DNA of 64,000 bases from Ponticoccus alexandrii. Its GTDB lineage: Bacteria > Pseudomonadota > Alphaproteobacteria > Rhodobacterales > Rhodobacteraceae. The translations under genes and the position numbers were made by a program. Within the stretch, counting starts at the first letter, position 1, and every line of letters begins with the position of its first letter. The stretch is from positions 1,302,001 to 1,366,000 of the forward strand of contig NZ_CP047166.1 of NCBI RefSeq assembly GCF_016806125.1, written 5' to 3'. Below, piece after piece: positions 18,591-27,377 of this stretch. Under the pieces are notes generated by a model. It saw only the letters and a program-made list of their open reading frames with translations. It was not told the origin of the DNA and searched no databases.

Positions 18591-19178
18591 ATGCCCAAGA
18601 TTGGACAGGAACCCCTTCGCAGGGCGGCCTTGATGGAAGCCGCCGTGGCCGAGATCGGCGAGGCCGGGACGCTTGACGTCACGGTCGGCCAGATCGCGCG
18701 CCGCGCGGGCATGTCCAGCGCGCTGGCGCATCACTACTACGGCGGCAAGGCGCAGATCTTTCTGGGCGCGATGCGACACGTCCTGACGGAATACGGGCAG
18801 GAGGTGCGCCGCGCGCTGATCCGGGCCGAGGAGGGCCGGAGGCTGGAGGCGATCATTGCCGCAAGCTTTGCCGAAAGCTGTTTCCGGCCCGCCACCGTTT
18901 CTGCCTGGCTGACCTTCTACGTGCTCTCGCTCAGCGACATAGAGGCGGGCCGCCTGCTCAGGGTCTACCAACGGCGGCTGCGGTCCAACCTCGTGCATGC
19001 CCTGCGCGGGCGCGCCGCAGAGCCGGAGCGGCTTGCGGAGCATCTGGGCGCGCTGATCGACGGCGTCTACCTGCGCGCGGCCCTGTCCGGGCGGGGCATC
19101 GGCGGCGCGGCGGAAGAGGTGCTGGACAGCGCCTATGCGATGATGGCCAGCGCCGGCGGCGCGCGGGACCACCGATGA
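18591..19178 (+). CDS. betI: Choline-responsive TetR-family repressor BetI
   Basis: The 195-residue product begins MPKIGQEPLRRAALMEAA, the typical BetI N-terminus, with a TetR helix-turn-helix at about 27-50 (VGQIARRAGMSSALAHHYYG) and the BetI C-terminal ligand domain. It represses the bet operon in the absence of choline. It heads the order betI-betC-betB-betA, as in Sinorhizobium. The ATG at 18591 fits homology; 46 bp separate its stop from betC. Confidence 0.95.
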   Translation: MPKIGQEPLRRAALMEAAVAEIGEAGTLDVTVGQIARRAGMSSALAHHYYGGKAQIFLGAMRHVLTEYGQEVRRALIRAEEGRRLEAIIAASFAESCFRPATVSAWLTFYVLSLSDIEAGRLLRVYQRRLRSNLVHALRGRAAEPERLAEHLGALIDGVYLRAALSGRGIGGAAEEVLDSAYAMMASAGGARDHR

Positions 19179-19224
19179 AGCTTGGGCAAGGCCACCACAG
19201 ACAAACGGCGACGACGGGGACCCC

Positions 19225-20733
19225 ATGAGCAAGCCGAATATCCTGATCCTGATGGTCGACCAGTTGAACGGGACGCTGTTTCCGGACGGCCCCGCCGACT
19301 GGCTGCATGCGCCGAACCTCAAGGCGCTGGCGGCGCGCTCCACCCGGTTCGCCAATGCCTACACGGCCTCGCCGCTTTGCGCTCCGGGGCGGGCCTCTTT
19401 CATGTCGGGCCAACTGCCCAGCGTCAGCCGGGTCTACGACAATGCCGCCGAGTTCGCCTCTGACATTCCCACCTATGCGCATCACCTGCGCCGGGCGGGT
19501 TACCAGACGGCGCTGTCGGGCAAGATGCACTTCGTCGGCCCCGACCAGTTGCATGGCTTCGAGGAGCGGCTGACCACCGACATCTACCCCGCCGATTTCG
19601 GATGGACGCCGGATTACCGCAAGCCCGGCGAGCGGATCGACTGGTGGTACCACAACATGGGCTCGGTGACGGGCGCGGGCGTGGCCGAGATCTCGAACCA
19701 GATGGAATACGACGACGAGGTCGCGCATCACGCCAAGATGAAGCTCTACGACCTCGCGCGGGGTCTGGATGAGCGGCCGTGGTGCCTGACGGTGTCGTTC
19801 ACCCATCCGCACGACCCCTATGTGGCGCGGAAGAAGTACTGGGACCTCTATGACGACTGCGAGCACCTCATGCCCGAGGTCCCGGCCATGGCCTACGAGG
19901 ATCACGACCCGCATGCGCAGCGCATCTTCGATGCGAATGACTGGCGCAACTTCGATATCACCGAAGAGGATATCCGGCGGTCGCGGCGCGCGTATTTTGC
20001 CAATATCTCGTATCTCGACGACCACATCGGCACGCTCCTGAAGACGCTCGAGGACACCCGGCAGGAGGCCATCGTGGTCTTCGTCAGCGACCACGGCGAC
20101 ATGCTGGGTGAGCGCGGGCTGTGGTTCAAGATGTGCTTCTACGAAGGCTCGGCCCGGGTGCCCATGATGATCGCCACGCCCGGCGGGCAGGGCGCGCGCG
20201 TGACCGACCCGGTGTCCAACATCGACATCTGCCCGACGCTTTGCGCGCTGGCGGGCGTGGACATGTCCGAGGTCATGCCTTGGACCGAGGGCGAGTCGCT
20301 GGTGCCCCTGATGAACGGCGGCGCCCGCAAGACGCCGGTGGCGATGGAATACGCGGCAGAGGCAAGCCAGTCGCCGCTGGTCTGCCTGCGCGAGGGCAAG
20401 TGGAAGTACACCAACTGCGCGCTGGACCCCGAGCAGCTTTTCGACCTCGAGGCCGATCCACACGAGCTGGTGAACCTGGCCGAGGATCCGGCGGCCAAGG
20501 CGGTGCTGGAGGGCTTCCGCGTGAAGGCCGCCGGGCGCTGGGACCTCGAACGCTTCGACGCCGAGGTCCGGCAAAGCCAGGCGCGGCGCTGGGTGGTCTA
20601 CGAGGCGCTGCGGCAGGGCGGCTATTACCCGTGGGATTTCCAACCCCTGCGCGCGGCCTCGGAACGCTACATGCGCAACCACATGGACCTGAACGTGCTG
20701 GAAGAGAACAAGCGGTTCCCGCGCGGCGAATGA
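19225..20733 (+). CDS. betC: Choline-sulfatase
   Basis: Hydrolyses choline-O-sulfate to choline and sulfate, feeding betaine synthesis. The 502-residue product has the type I sulfatase signature C-x-P-x-R as CAPGRASFMSG; Cys52 would be converted to formylglycine by a maturation enzyme encoded elsewhere. Metal-binding LILMVDQLN (about 7-15, Asp12) and VSDHGDMLGE (about 291-300) are present, as is SGKMHF. The C-terminal extension typical of choline-sulfatases (WVVYEALRQGGYYPWDFQP) is intact. No signal peptide is visible, consistent with a cytoplasmic enzyme. The start at 19225 follows GACGGGGACC. Confidence 0.96.
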   Translation: MSKPNILILMVDQLNGTLFPDGPADWLHAPNLKALAARSTRFANAYTASPLCAPGRASFMSGQLPSVSRVYDNAAEFASDIPTYAHHLRRAGYQTALSGKMHFVGPDQLHGFEERLTTDIYPADFGWTPDYRKPGERIDWWYHNMGSVTGAGVAEISNQMEYDDEVAHHAKMKLYDLARGLDERPWCLTVSFTHPHDPYVARKKYWDLYDDCEHLMPEVPAMAYEDHDPHAQRIFDANDWRNFDITEEDIRRSRRAYFANISYLDDHIGTLLKTLEDTRQEAIVVFVSDHGDMLGERGLWFKMCFYEGSARVPMMIATPGGQGARVTDPVSNIDICPTLCALAGVDMSEVMPWTEGESLVPLMNGGARKTPVAMEYAAEASQSPLVCLREGKWKYTNCALDPEQLFDLEADPHELVNLAEDPAAKAVLEGFRVKAAGRWDLERFDAEVRQSQARRWVVYEALRQGGYYPWDFQPLRAASERYMRNHMDLNVLEENKRFPRGE

Positions 20734-20747
20734 CCGGGCGCGCCTGC

Positions 20748-20802
20748 GGCCTCGTCTTCGGAGGCCGCCCGCCCACCCACCCCGTCCTCCGAAGACGAGG
20801 CC
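20748..20802 (+). terminator. 17-bp perfect stem-loop between betC and betB
   Basis: GGCCTCGTCTTCGGAGG at 20748-20764 pairs perfectly with its complement at 20786-20802 around a 21-nt C-rich loop. It lies 14 bp after betC and 42 bp before betB. No T-run follows, so it is more likely an mRNA-stability or processing element that sets different betC and betBA levels than a full terminator. Confidence 0.6.
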
Positions 20803-20844
20803 CCGTTCGGGCGTCGCCGGGGGCTTTGATCTCGAGGTTTTCCA

Positions 20845-22302
20845 ATGGCGTATGAGACGCAGCCCAAAGCCAGCCACTTCATCGACGGTGCCTATGTCGA
20901 GGACAGCGCCGGAGAGGTCATCGAGGTGATCCACCCCGCCACCGGCGCGGTGATCGCCCGCGTCCACGCGGCCACCCCGGCGGTGATCGAGCAGGCGGTG
21001 ACCTCTGGCCTGCGGGCGCAGGCGGAGTGGGCGCGCGTGCCGGGGACGGAGCGGGGCCGCATCCTGCGCCGCGCCGCCGACCTGATGCGGGAGCGCAACC
21101 GCGACCTCTCGGTGCTGGAGACATGGGACACCGGCAAGCCGCTGCAGGAAACGCTGGTGGCGGATGCGACCTCGGGCGCCGATGCGTTGGAATACTTCGG
21201 CGGGCTGGCGGCAAGCCTGACCGGCGAGCACGTCCAGCTGGGCGAGAACTGGGGCTATACCGTGCGCGAGCCGCTGGGGCTGTGCGTGGGCATCGGGGCG
21301 TGGAACTATCCGACGCAGATCGCCTGCTGGAAGGGTGCGCCGGCGCTCGCCTGCGGCAATGCGATGATCTTCAAACCCTCCGAGGTGACGCCGCTCTGCG
21401 CCTTGAAGGTGGCCGAGATCCTGCACGAGGCGGGGCTGCCCGCCGGGCTCTACAACGTGGTGCAGGGGGCGGGCGCCGTGGGCGGCGCGCTTGTGACCGA
21501 TCCGCGGGTCGAGAAGGTCTCGCTGACCGGCTCGGTGCCGACGGGCCGGCGGGTCTATGCGGCGGCGGCCGAGGGCATCAAGCACGTGACGATGGAGCTG
21601 GGCGGCAAGTCGCCGCTTCTGGTCTTCGATGACGCGGATGTCGAGAACGCCGTAGGCGGCGCGATCCTCGGCAACTTCTACTCCTCGGGGCAGGTCTGCT
21701 CGAACGGCACGCGGGTCTTCGTGCAGAAGGGCATCAAGGAGCGTTTCCTCCAGCGCCTCGCCGAACGGCTGAAGGGCGCGATCCTCGGCGACCCGATGGA
21801 CGAGGCCACGAACTTCGGCCCGCTGGTCTCGCAGGCGCAGCGCGAGAAGGTCATGGGTTACATCGCCAAAGGCCGGGCCGAGGGCGCCCGCCTGATCACC
21901 GGGGGCACTGCGCCCGAGGGCCCGGGCTTCTTTGTCGAACCCACGGTGTTCGCCGATGTCACCGACGACATGACCATTGCGCAGGAGGAGATCTTCGGCC
22001 CGGTCATGGCGGTGCTCGACTTCGAGACCGAGGACGAGGTCGTGGCCCGCGCCAATGCCACCGACTTCGGCCTCTCCGCCGGGGTCTTCACGAGGGACTT
22101 CGCCCGCGCGCACCGGGTGATCGGCCAGCTTCAGGCCGGGTCCTGCTTCATCAACTCCTACAACGACGCGCCGGTCGAACTGCCTTTTGGCGGCTCCAAA
22201 CGCTCCGGCGTGGGGCGCGAGAACGCCAAGGCCGCGATCGAACACTACAGCCAGCTCAAAAGCGTCTACGTCCGCATGGGCGACGTCGAGGCACCCTTCT
22301 GA
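20845..22302 (+). CDS. betB: Betaine-aldehyde dehydrogenase
   Basis: NAD(P)-dependent enzyme oxidising betaine aldehyde to the osmoprotectant glycine betaine. The 485-residue product has the aldehyde dehydrogenase catalytic pair Glu251 ([11 protein letters not shown]) and Cys285 ([12 protein letters not shown]), and the cofactor motif FKPSE (176-180) with GSVPTG (229-234). Length and C-terminus are typical of BetB. It lies third in the bet operon; a stable hairpin separates it from betC. Confidence 0.96.
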   Translation: MAYETQPKASHFIDGAYVEDSAGEVIEVIHPATGAVIARVHAATPAVIEQAVTSGLRAQAEWARVPGTERGRILRRAADLMRERNRDLSVLETWDTGKPLQETLVADATSGADALEYFGGLAASLTGEHVQLGENWGYTVREPLGLCVGIGAWNYPTQIACWKGAPALACGNAMIFKPSEVTPLCALKVAEILHEAGLPAGLYNVVQGAGAVGGALVTDPRVEKVSLTGSVPTGRRVYAAAAEGIKHVTMELGGKSPLLVFDDADVENAVGGAILGNFYSSGQVCSNGTRVFVQKGIKERFLQRLAERLKGAILGDPMDEATNFGPLVSQAQREKVMGYIAKGRAEGARLITGGTAPEGPGFFVEPTVFADVTDDMTIAQEEIFGPVMAVLDFETEDEVVARANATDFGLSAGVFTRDFARAHRVIGQLQAGSCFINSYNDAPVELPFGGSKRSGVGRENAKAAIEHYSQLKSVYVRMGDVEAPF

Positions 22303-22379
22303 TGGCCGCCCCCTCCGCCCCCGCGCGGCGCCCGCTCACCCCCGCCTGTCCCACGCCGAAGAGGAGGCGCAACCGCCCG

Positions 22380-22402
22380 CTTCTTCTGTCCGCAAATATC
22401 CC
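22380..22402 (-). repeat. Dispersed intergenic motif, copy 3 (reverse)
   Basis: CTTCTTCTGTCCGCAAATAT then CCC, the reverse complement of the GGTATTT...GACAGAAGAAG form. It lies in the 157-bp betB-betA gap. Confidence 0.5.
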
Positions 22403-22459
22403 CGCCGGAGGCATCCGCCGCCAGCCACGGGCGCAGCATCCAGCCAGAGCGGGGCGCCC

Positions 22460-24115
22460 ATGAGCCAGCCCGACTACATCGTCATCGGCGCGGGCAGCGC
22501 GGGCTGCGCCATGGCCTACCGGCTGGCCGAGGCGGGCCGCTCCGTCCTTGTCGTCGAGCATGGCGGCTCCGACTGGGGACCCTTCATCAACATGCCCGGC
22601 GCGCTCAGCTACCCGATGAACATGCGCCGCTACGACTGGGGCTTCCAGACGGAGCCGGAGCCCCATCTGGGCAATAGGCGGCTGGCCTGTCCGCGCGGCA
22701 AGGTGCTGGGCGGATCGTCGTCCATCAACGGCATGATCTACGTGCGCGGCCATGCCCGCGACTACGACCACTGGCGCGATCAGGGCTGCGCGGGCTGGGG
22801 CTATGCGGACGTGTTGCCCTACTTCAAGCGGATGGAGGACTGGCACGACGGCGGCCATGGCGGCGACCCGGCGTGGCGTGGGCATGGCGGGCCGCTGCAC
22901 GTCACGCGCGGGCCGCGCGACAACCCGCTGACCCGCGCCTTCGTCGAGGCGGGCGGGCAGGCGGGCTACCCGGTCACGCCCGACTACAACGGCCGCCAGC
23001 AAGAAGGCTTCGGCGCCTTCGACATGACGGTCTGGCAGGGCGCGCGCTGGTCGGCGGCCAAGGCCTACCTGCGCCCGGCAGAGGCAAAGGGCGCCGAGGT
23101 CACCCGCGCCTTCGCCCGCCGCGTGGTCATCGAGGAAGGCCGCGCCGTGGGCGTCGAGATCCAGCGCGGCGGGCGGACAGAGGTGCTCCGCGCCGCGCGT
23201 GAGGTCATCGCCTCGGCCAGCGCGATCAATTCGCCGAAACTTCTGATGCTCTCGGGCATCGGCCCGGCGGCGCATCTGGCCGAGCATGGCATCCCGGTCG
23301 TCGCAGACCGGCCCGGGGTGGGGCAGAACCTGCAGGACCACCTCGAGCTTTACGTCCAGATGGCCGCGACCCAGCCGGTGAGCCTTGCCAAATACTGGAA
23401 CCTCGCAGGCAAGGCCTGGGTCGGGGCGCAGTGGCTCTTCGCGCGCAAGGGCCCCGGTGCCTCGAACCAGTTCGAAAGCTGCGGCTTCATCCGCTCGCGC
23501 GCGGGCATCGAGTACCCGGACATCCAGTACCATTTCCTGCCCATTGCTGTGCGCTACGATGGCAAAGTGGCCCTCGAGGGCCATGGCTTTCAGGCCCATG
23601 TCGGCCCGATGCGCTCGCCTTCGCGGGGGGCGGTCACGCTGCGCTCGGGCGACCCGGGCGCCGACCCGCGCATCTTCTTCAACTACATGTCCGAGGCGCA
23701 GGACTGGCAGGATTTCCGCACCGCCATCCGGCTGACGCGCGAGATCTTCGCCCAGCCCGCCTTCGACCCCTATCGCGGCAAGGAGTTGCAGCCGGGGGCC
23801 GAGGCGCAGTCGGACGAGGCGCTGGACGCGGTGATCCGCGAACATGCCGAAAGCGCCTATCACCCCTGCGGCACCTGCCGGATGGGGGCTGTGGACGATC
23901 CGCGCTCGGTCGTCGATCCCGAGGGCCGGGTGATCGGCGTAGAGGGGCTGCGCGTGGCCGACAGTTCGCTGTTCCCACGCATCACCAACGGCAACCTCAA
24001 CGCACCCTCGATCATGGTGGGAGAGAAGATCGCCGACCACGTTCTGGGCCGCCGCCTGCCGCCCGACAACGCCGAGCCCTGGCTGCATTCCGCGTGGCAG
24101 ACGGCGCAGCGGTAA
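22460..24115 (+). CDS. betA: Choline dehydrogenase
   Basis: Membrane-associated GMC-family flavoprotein oxidising choline to betaine aldehyde. The 551-residue product opens with the FAD-binding motif [17 protein letters not shown] (about 5-21), has the GMC signature [18 protein letters not shown] (about 81-98) and a second signature around [19 protein letters not shown], and ends with the active-site region [11 protein letters not shown] and [14 protein letters not shown]. The ATG at 22460 is the real start; the frame stays open upstream into the intergenic repeat, adding 91 residues without homology. It is the last gene of the betICBA operon. Confidence 0.95.
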   Translation: MSQPDYIVIGAGSAGCAMAYRLAEAGRSVLVVEHGGSDWGPFINMPGALSYPMNMRRYDWGFQTEPEPHLGNRRLACPRGKVLGGSSSINGMIYVRGHARDYDHWRDQGCAGWGYADVLPYFKRMEDWHDGGHGGDPAWRGHGGPLHVTRGPRDNPLTRAFVEAGGQAGYPVTPDYNGRQQEGFGAFDMTVWQGARWSAAKAYLRPAEAKGAEVTRAFARRVVIEEGRAVGVEIQRGGRTEVLRAAREVIASASAINSPKLLMLSGIGPAAHLAEHGIPVVADRPGVGQNLQDHLELYVQMAATQPVSLAKYWNLAGKAWVGAQWLFARKGPGASNQFESCGFIRSRAGIEYPDIQYHFLPIAVRYDGKVALEGHGFQAHVGPMRSPSRGAVTLRSGDPGADPRIFFNYMSEAQDWQDFRTAIRLTREIFAQPAFDPYRGKELQPGAEAQSDEALDAVIREHAESAYHPCGTCRMGAVDDPRSVVDPEGRVIGVEGLRVADSSLFPRITNGNLNAPSIMVGEKIADHVLGRRLPPDNAEPWLHSAWQTAQR

Positions 24116-24409
24116 GGGCCGCGGGTCGGCTGGCCTTGCCCTGTCATGCCGGGTTGAAGAGGTCGCGGCGGGCAAGGCCAACCGGTGTTCCCCTGCGGGC
24201 CTTCGGCGCTTGCCGGTCGAGGCCCGAGGCGGAGAAGGGGTGCGCCCGGGGGAGGGCGGGACGGACGTCGCGCGCACCGGTTGGGTTTCTTGTCCGTCGC
24301 GCGATGGGCGCGCGTGCGTCCGCGTCTCTGCCGGTTTGATACGGGTCAAGGTGCGGGGTCCCGGGCTCTGTCAGGGTGCCTTCGACAGAGGAACCAAAGG
24401 AGACCCGCA

Positions 24410-24646
24410 ATGTCACATGTGCCGCATGAACTGGCCGAGGAATTTCCCGAGCACGCCGCCCGGATGAGCGCCCTGAAGCAGACAGATGCTCATTTCGCGC
24501 GACTGTCCGAGACGTATCACGAGATCAACCGCCGTATTCACCGCGCTGAAACCCGGGTAGAGCCGATGGACGATCAGGCCGAAGAGGCCCTGCGCAAGGA
24601 GCGGGCCGGGCTGAAGGACCAGCTTTATGCGCTGCTGAAGGCCTGA
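24410..24646 (+). CDS. YdcH family (DUF465) small protein
   Basis: A 78-residue, highly helical protein starting MSHVPHELAEEFPEHAARMS, matching the DUF465/YdcH family in length and in its ARLSETYHEINRRIHRAE core. Members are small coiled-coil proteins of unknown role. AAAGGAGAC lies just upstream of the ATG at 24410. It stands alone, 294 bp after betA. Confidence 0.85.
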   Translation: MSHVPHELAEEFPEHAARMSALKQTDAHFARLSETYHEINRRIHRAETRVEPMDDQAEEALRKERAGLKDQLYALLKA

Positions 24647-24724
24647 GGCCGCATCTGGCGGGTTGCCTCACGTGTCCCTCTTCTGCCGGAGAGGGCCACC
24701 GGGGCCCGCCCGCCAGCCACGCCC

Positions 24725-25237
24725 CTAATCCAGCGCGGCCTCCACCGCGCCGGTGACGGCGGATGACATGGGCCGCGTCGTCGCGCCCCATGTCGCAAGC
24801 ACCGCGCCGTCGGGGCCGATGAGGATCTTGTTGAAGTTCCACGCCGGCTCGAATCCTTCGGTCTGCCGGACCCAGGCGTAGAAGGGGTGCGCCTCGCGGC
24901 CCCGGACATGGGTGATATCGGTCATCGGGATGGTCAGGCCAAAGGTCGTCTCGCAGTAATCTTTCACCGCCTCGGCACTGTCGAGTTCCTGCCGGAAATC
25001 GTCCGAGGGTACCGCAAGGACCACAAGGCCCCGGTCGCGATACCTGTCGTAAAGCGTCTGCAACCCATCGTATTGTGGGGTAAAGCCGCAACGCGAGGCG
25101 GTGTTGACCACCAGCACCGGTTGGCCCTGCCATTCGGCGAGGTCCAGCGTGCCGCCGTCGATGCTGGTGAAGGTAAAGGGCTCTGCCGCCTGGATCGCGG
25201 TGGCCAGCGGAAGGGCTAGAAGCAGGGTGCGCAACAT
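24725..25237 (-). CDS. Secreted glutathione peroxidase-family protein
   Basis: Thiol peroxidase of 170 residues with a signal peptide (about 1-18, LPLATAIQAAEP), so it acts in the periplasm. The peroxidatic Cys lies in NTASRCGFTPQYDGLQ, and the Trp-Asn of the active site in WNFNK (about 134-138). The usual second motif (CNQFG) is replaced by PSDDFRQE, a deviation seen in secreted bacterial members; the canonical Gln is therefore not obvious. A periplasmic enzyme may use thioredoxin-like donors rather than glutathione. The divergent C4 zinc-finger gene lies 88 bp away. Confidence 0.88.
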   Translation of the reverse strand: MLRTLLLALPLATAIQAAEPFTFTSIDGGTLDLAEWQGQPVLVVNTASRCGFTPQYDGLQTLYDRYRDRGLVVLAVPSDDFRQELDSAEAVKDYCETTFGLTIPMTDITHVRGREAHPFYAWVRQTEGFEPAWNFNKILIGPDGAVLATWGATTRPMSSAVTGAVEAALD

Positions 25238-25325
25238 GGATCGGACCTTTCTTTGAGACAGATACGTGGCATTCTGCGTTTTGGTTTCAAAGTGTCGTAT
25301 GGTGACGAAAAAGGAGGGTTGGGCC

Positions 25326-25595
25326 ATGGCAGGCGGATGGAGCCGCGACGGCGCGGTAAGCGAACAGATCGAGGCGTCGATTGCCGAGGAACTGGAACGC
25401 ATGAAGGCGCGCAGGGGGCCTTCGGGTGAAAGCTTCCACGACTGTGCCGAATGCGGTGAAGAGATCCCCGAGAAGCGGCGCGTGGCGCTGCCGGGGGTGA
25501 AGCTTTGCGTCGACTGCGCCTCCGAACGTGACGGGGTGTTCCGCGCGAAGGCGGGCTTCAACCGGCGCGGATCTAAGGACAGCCAGTTGAAGTAA
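25326..25595 (+). CDS. DksA/TraR-family C4 zinc-finger protein
   Basis: This 89-residue product has the DksA/TraR finger C-x2-C...C-x2-C in CAECGEEIPEKRR and KLCVDCASERD, preceded by a helical N-terminus (IEASIAEELERMKARR). It is much shorter than DksA (about 150) and resembles YbiI/TraR-like proteins that bind the RNA polymerase secondary channel; whether this one does is unknown. AAAGGAGGG at 25309-25317 sets the start at the ATG 25326. Confidence 0.85.
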   Translation: MAGGWSRDGAVSEQIEASIAEELERMKARRGPSGESFHDCAECGEEIPEKRRVALPGVKLCVDCASERDGVFRAKAGFNRRGSKDSQLK

Positions 25596-25770
25596 GGCCT
25601 TGCGCGGGTGCGCGCAGTGACCTCGCTTTCGCCCGTGCACCCCTGAGGGCGCTGGCCTCTGTGCCAAAGGGCAGGCCCCCATGGCGTTGACAGGCCGCCG
25701 CGGATTTGATCCTTGGCCGGAGACACCCGGGGCCGGATTGCGGCCCCGCCTCCCTGATCGAAGAAGTGCC

Positions 25771-26445
25771 ATGCCTCATCCGGATCAACCCAGAACGACG
25801 CTGGGGCGCAGGCTTGCCGCCGGTGTGCCGCAGAAGGTCTTGCGCGACGTCTGGAACCGGGTGCGCTTCGGTCCGGGCGCGCCGCGCAGCGACGAACGGA
25901 TCTACGTGGCGCCCTGCGATGTGCGTTACATCCATGTGACGGACGGCACCGTGGGCAAGTCCATGTTCCGGCGCAGGCACAGCGGTATGGTGCGCGGCGG
26001 CGACTGGGACCTGTCGCGCGCGCCGCTGCCCGAAACGCGGGCGGCGCGGGTCATCCACGATCACTTTGTCCGGGGGATGAGCTGGGCGGAAACCGGGATT
26101 GTGGACTATCATCTGGAAAAGATCGCCGAGAAGGGGATTTCCGAGGGCGCCCGCACGCTGGAAGAGATCATGGCCCGGTACGAGGATCTCGACCGGGTCT
26201 ATGAAGAGGCGCAGAGAACCGGCAAGCTGCGGCCGCGCAGCGAGTTGCCCGGACACCTGCGGCGCGAATACGATGGCATCTATGTCCACATCGCCCGGGA
26301 CGGAGAGGTGCTGCGCTCTGGCGGCGGTCGGAACCGCTTTGCCATCGCAAGGGTGCTGAAGCTACCGAAGATCCCGGCGCAACTGGGCATCATCCACCCC
26401 GAGGCGGTGCGTGCCGGTGTCCTGACGCGGCTGCGTCAGGAGTAA
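25771..26445 (+). CDS. Uncharacterised protein with possible ParB-like core
   Basis: The 224-residue product is of a type often seen as hypothetical near cell-surface or methyltransferase loci. Visible features: an ordered start (DERIYVAPCDVRYIHVTDGT), a helical middle (ARTLEEIMARYEDLDRVYEE), and a C-terminal GGGRNRFAIARVLKLPKIPA that resembles the G-x-HR-x-A-x-A strand-helix core of ParB/sulfiredoxin-fold domains, with Arg-Asn-Arg replacing the usual His-Arg. The similarity is suggestive only. The ATG at 25771 precedes the conserved-looking part; an earlier ATG at 25681 would add a low-complexity leader. Confidence 0.6.
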   Translation: MPHPDQPRTTLGRRLAAGVPQKVLRDVWNRVRFGPGAPRSDERIYVAPCDVRYIHVTDGTVGKSMFRRRHSGMVRGGDWDLSRAPLPETRAARVIHDHFVRGMSWAETGIVDYHLEKIAEKGISEGARTLEEIMARYEDLDRVYEEAQRTGKLRPRSELPGHLRREYDGIYVHIARDGEVLRSGGGRNRFAIARVLKLPKIPAQLGIIHPEAVRAGVLTRLRQE

Positions 26446-26607
26446 ACGGTGTCGCGGGCGCCTTGCCCTGACTTGGGATATTGACGGAGCGGACCCGATG
26501 AGGCGTGATGCCTGTAAAGCCGGAGGACTGGCGGGGCGTGACATGCGGTTCGGGGGAGGCGGCGCAGATGCCCGGAGCCCCTTTCGGCCCTGACGGAGAG
26601 GTGCGGA

Positions 26608-27135
26608 ATGGCGCGGCGGTTCGCCTGTATCGCTTTGGTACTTTCAGCGGTCGCCTCTTCGGGCGGGGCCGAGGAACTGGGCGTGATGATCGCACGACTG
26701 GACGGCGTCCCGCATGAATGGCGCATCCATGCCCTCGACAGGCCGGGCGGGCGGATCGTGACGGCCGGGTTCCGGCAGAGCCAATGGCTCGCTGAGTTGC
26801 AGATACAGGGCTATGACGCGCCGCGGTTCGCGGGCGCCGACGGTATGGCGGTCACCGTCCGCTTTGCCGGGTGGTACAGTCCCGGGGCAGAGCCGCTTTC
26901 GGTGGATGTCCTGCATACGCCCGAGGGGCTGGGCGGGCCTTACTGGACCAGCGTGGGGGCGTCCCGTCCGCCGCAGGTCGAGATCCTCCGCTTCGATATC
27001 TACGGCAGCATGGGCGAGGTCGAACTGGCCTTTACGGGTGAGCTTTGCCGGAAGCCAAGCCTGTCCTCGGCGGTCGACCCCGCCACCTGTGTCGAGGTTC
27101 TGGGCGTGGTCGAGACGCGGCTGGCGATGGAGTAG
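26608..27135 (+). CDS. Secreted protein of unknown function
   Basis: This 175-residue product has a signal peptide (about 1-20, ending SSGGA). The mature part is beta-rich with two Cys near the C-terminus (in ELCRKPS and ATCVEV) that could form a disulfide. GGAGAG lies 9 bases before the ATG at 26608. No domain is recognised. Confidence 0.6.
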   Translation: MARRFACIALVLSAVASSGGAEELGVMIARLDGVPHEWRIHALDRPGGRIVTAGFRQSQWLAELQIQGYDAPRFAGADGMAVTVRFAGWYSPGAEPLSVDVLHTPEGLGGPYWTSVGASRPPQVEILRFDIYGSMGEVELAFTGELCRKPSLSSAVDPATCVEVLGVVETRLAME

Positions 27136-27188
27136 GGGCGGAGCGAGGCCGGGGCGCAGGACGTTCTCATCGCCAAAGCCTGGTCAGG

Positions 27189-27255
27189 GGCGCAGGACGG
27201 CGCGAACGCCCGGGCCGGGCCGGAGGCGCGGGACGCCGCGAACGCCCGGGCCGGA
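27189..27255 (+). repeat. 36-bp GC-rich tandem repeat, about two copies
   Basis: A unit beginning GGCGCAGGACGGCGCGAACG at 27189 recurs at 27225 (GGCGCGGGACGCCGCGAACG) with period 36. It is a small imperfect direct repeat in the gap between convergent genes, with no evident function. Confidence 0.5.
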
Positions 27256-27352
27256 GGCCGCCCCGACGGTCCGAACCGGGATGTAGGAAGACCCGCTTAC
27301 TCTAGCAGGGCGGGTGCCTCCTTGCCGCGACAACGCGCCAACCAGGGGCGAT

Positions 27353-27372
27353 GCCGGGCCTTGGGGCCCGGC
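27353..27372 (-). terminator. Hairpin downstream of pepF
   Basis: GCCGGGCC at 27353-27360, loop TTGG, GGCCCGGC at 27365-27372. A strong 8-bp GC stem 5 bp beyond the pepF stop (minus strand); no T-run, so Rho help or a 3'-end stabilising role is possible. Confidence 0.5.
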
Positions 27373-27377
27373 GATGG

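Noticed and set aside
18958-22245. 1095-residue minus-strand frame antisense to betI, betC and betB
   Set aside because: A shadow of highly biased codon use in the bet genes; His/Arg/Pro-rich with no recognisable domain.
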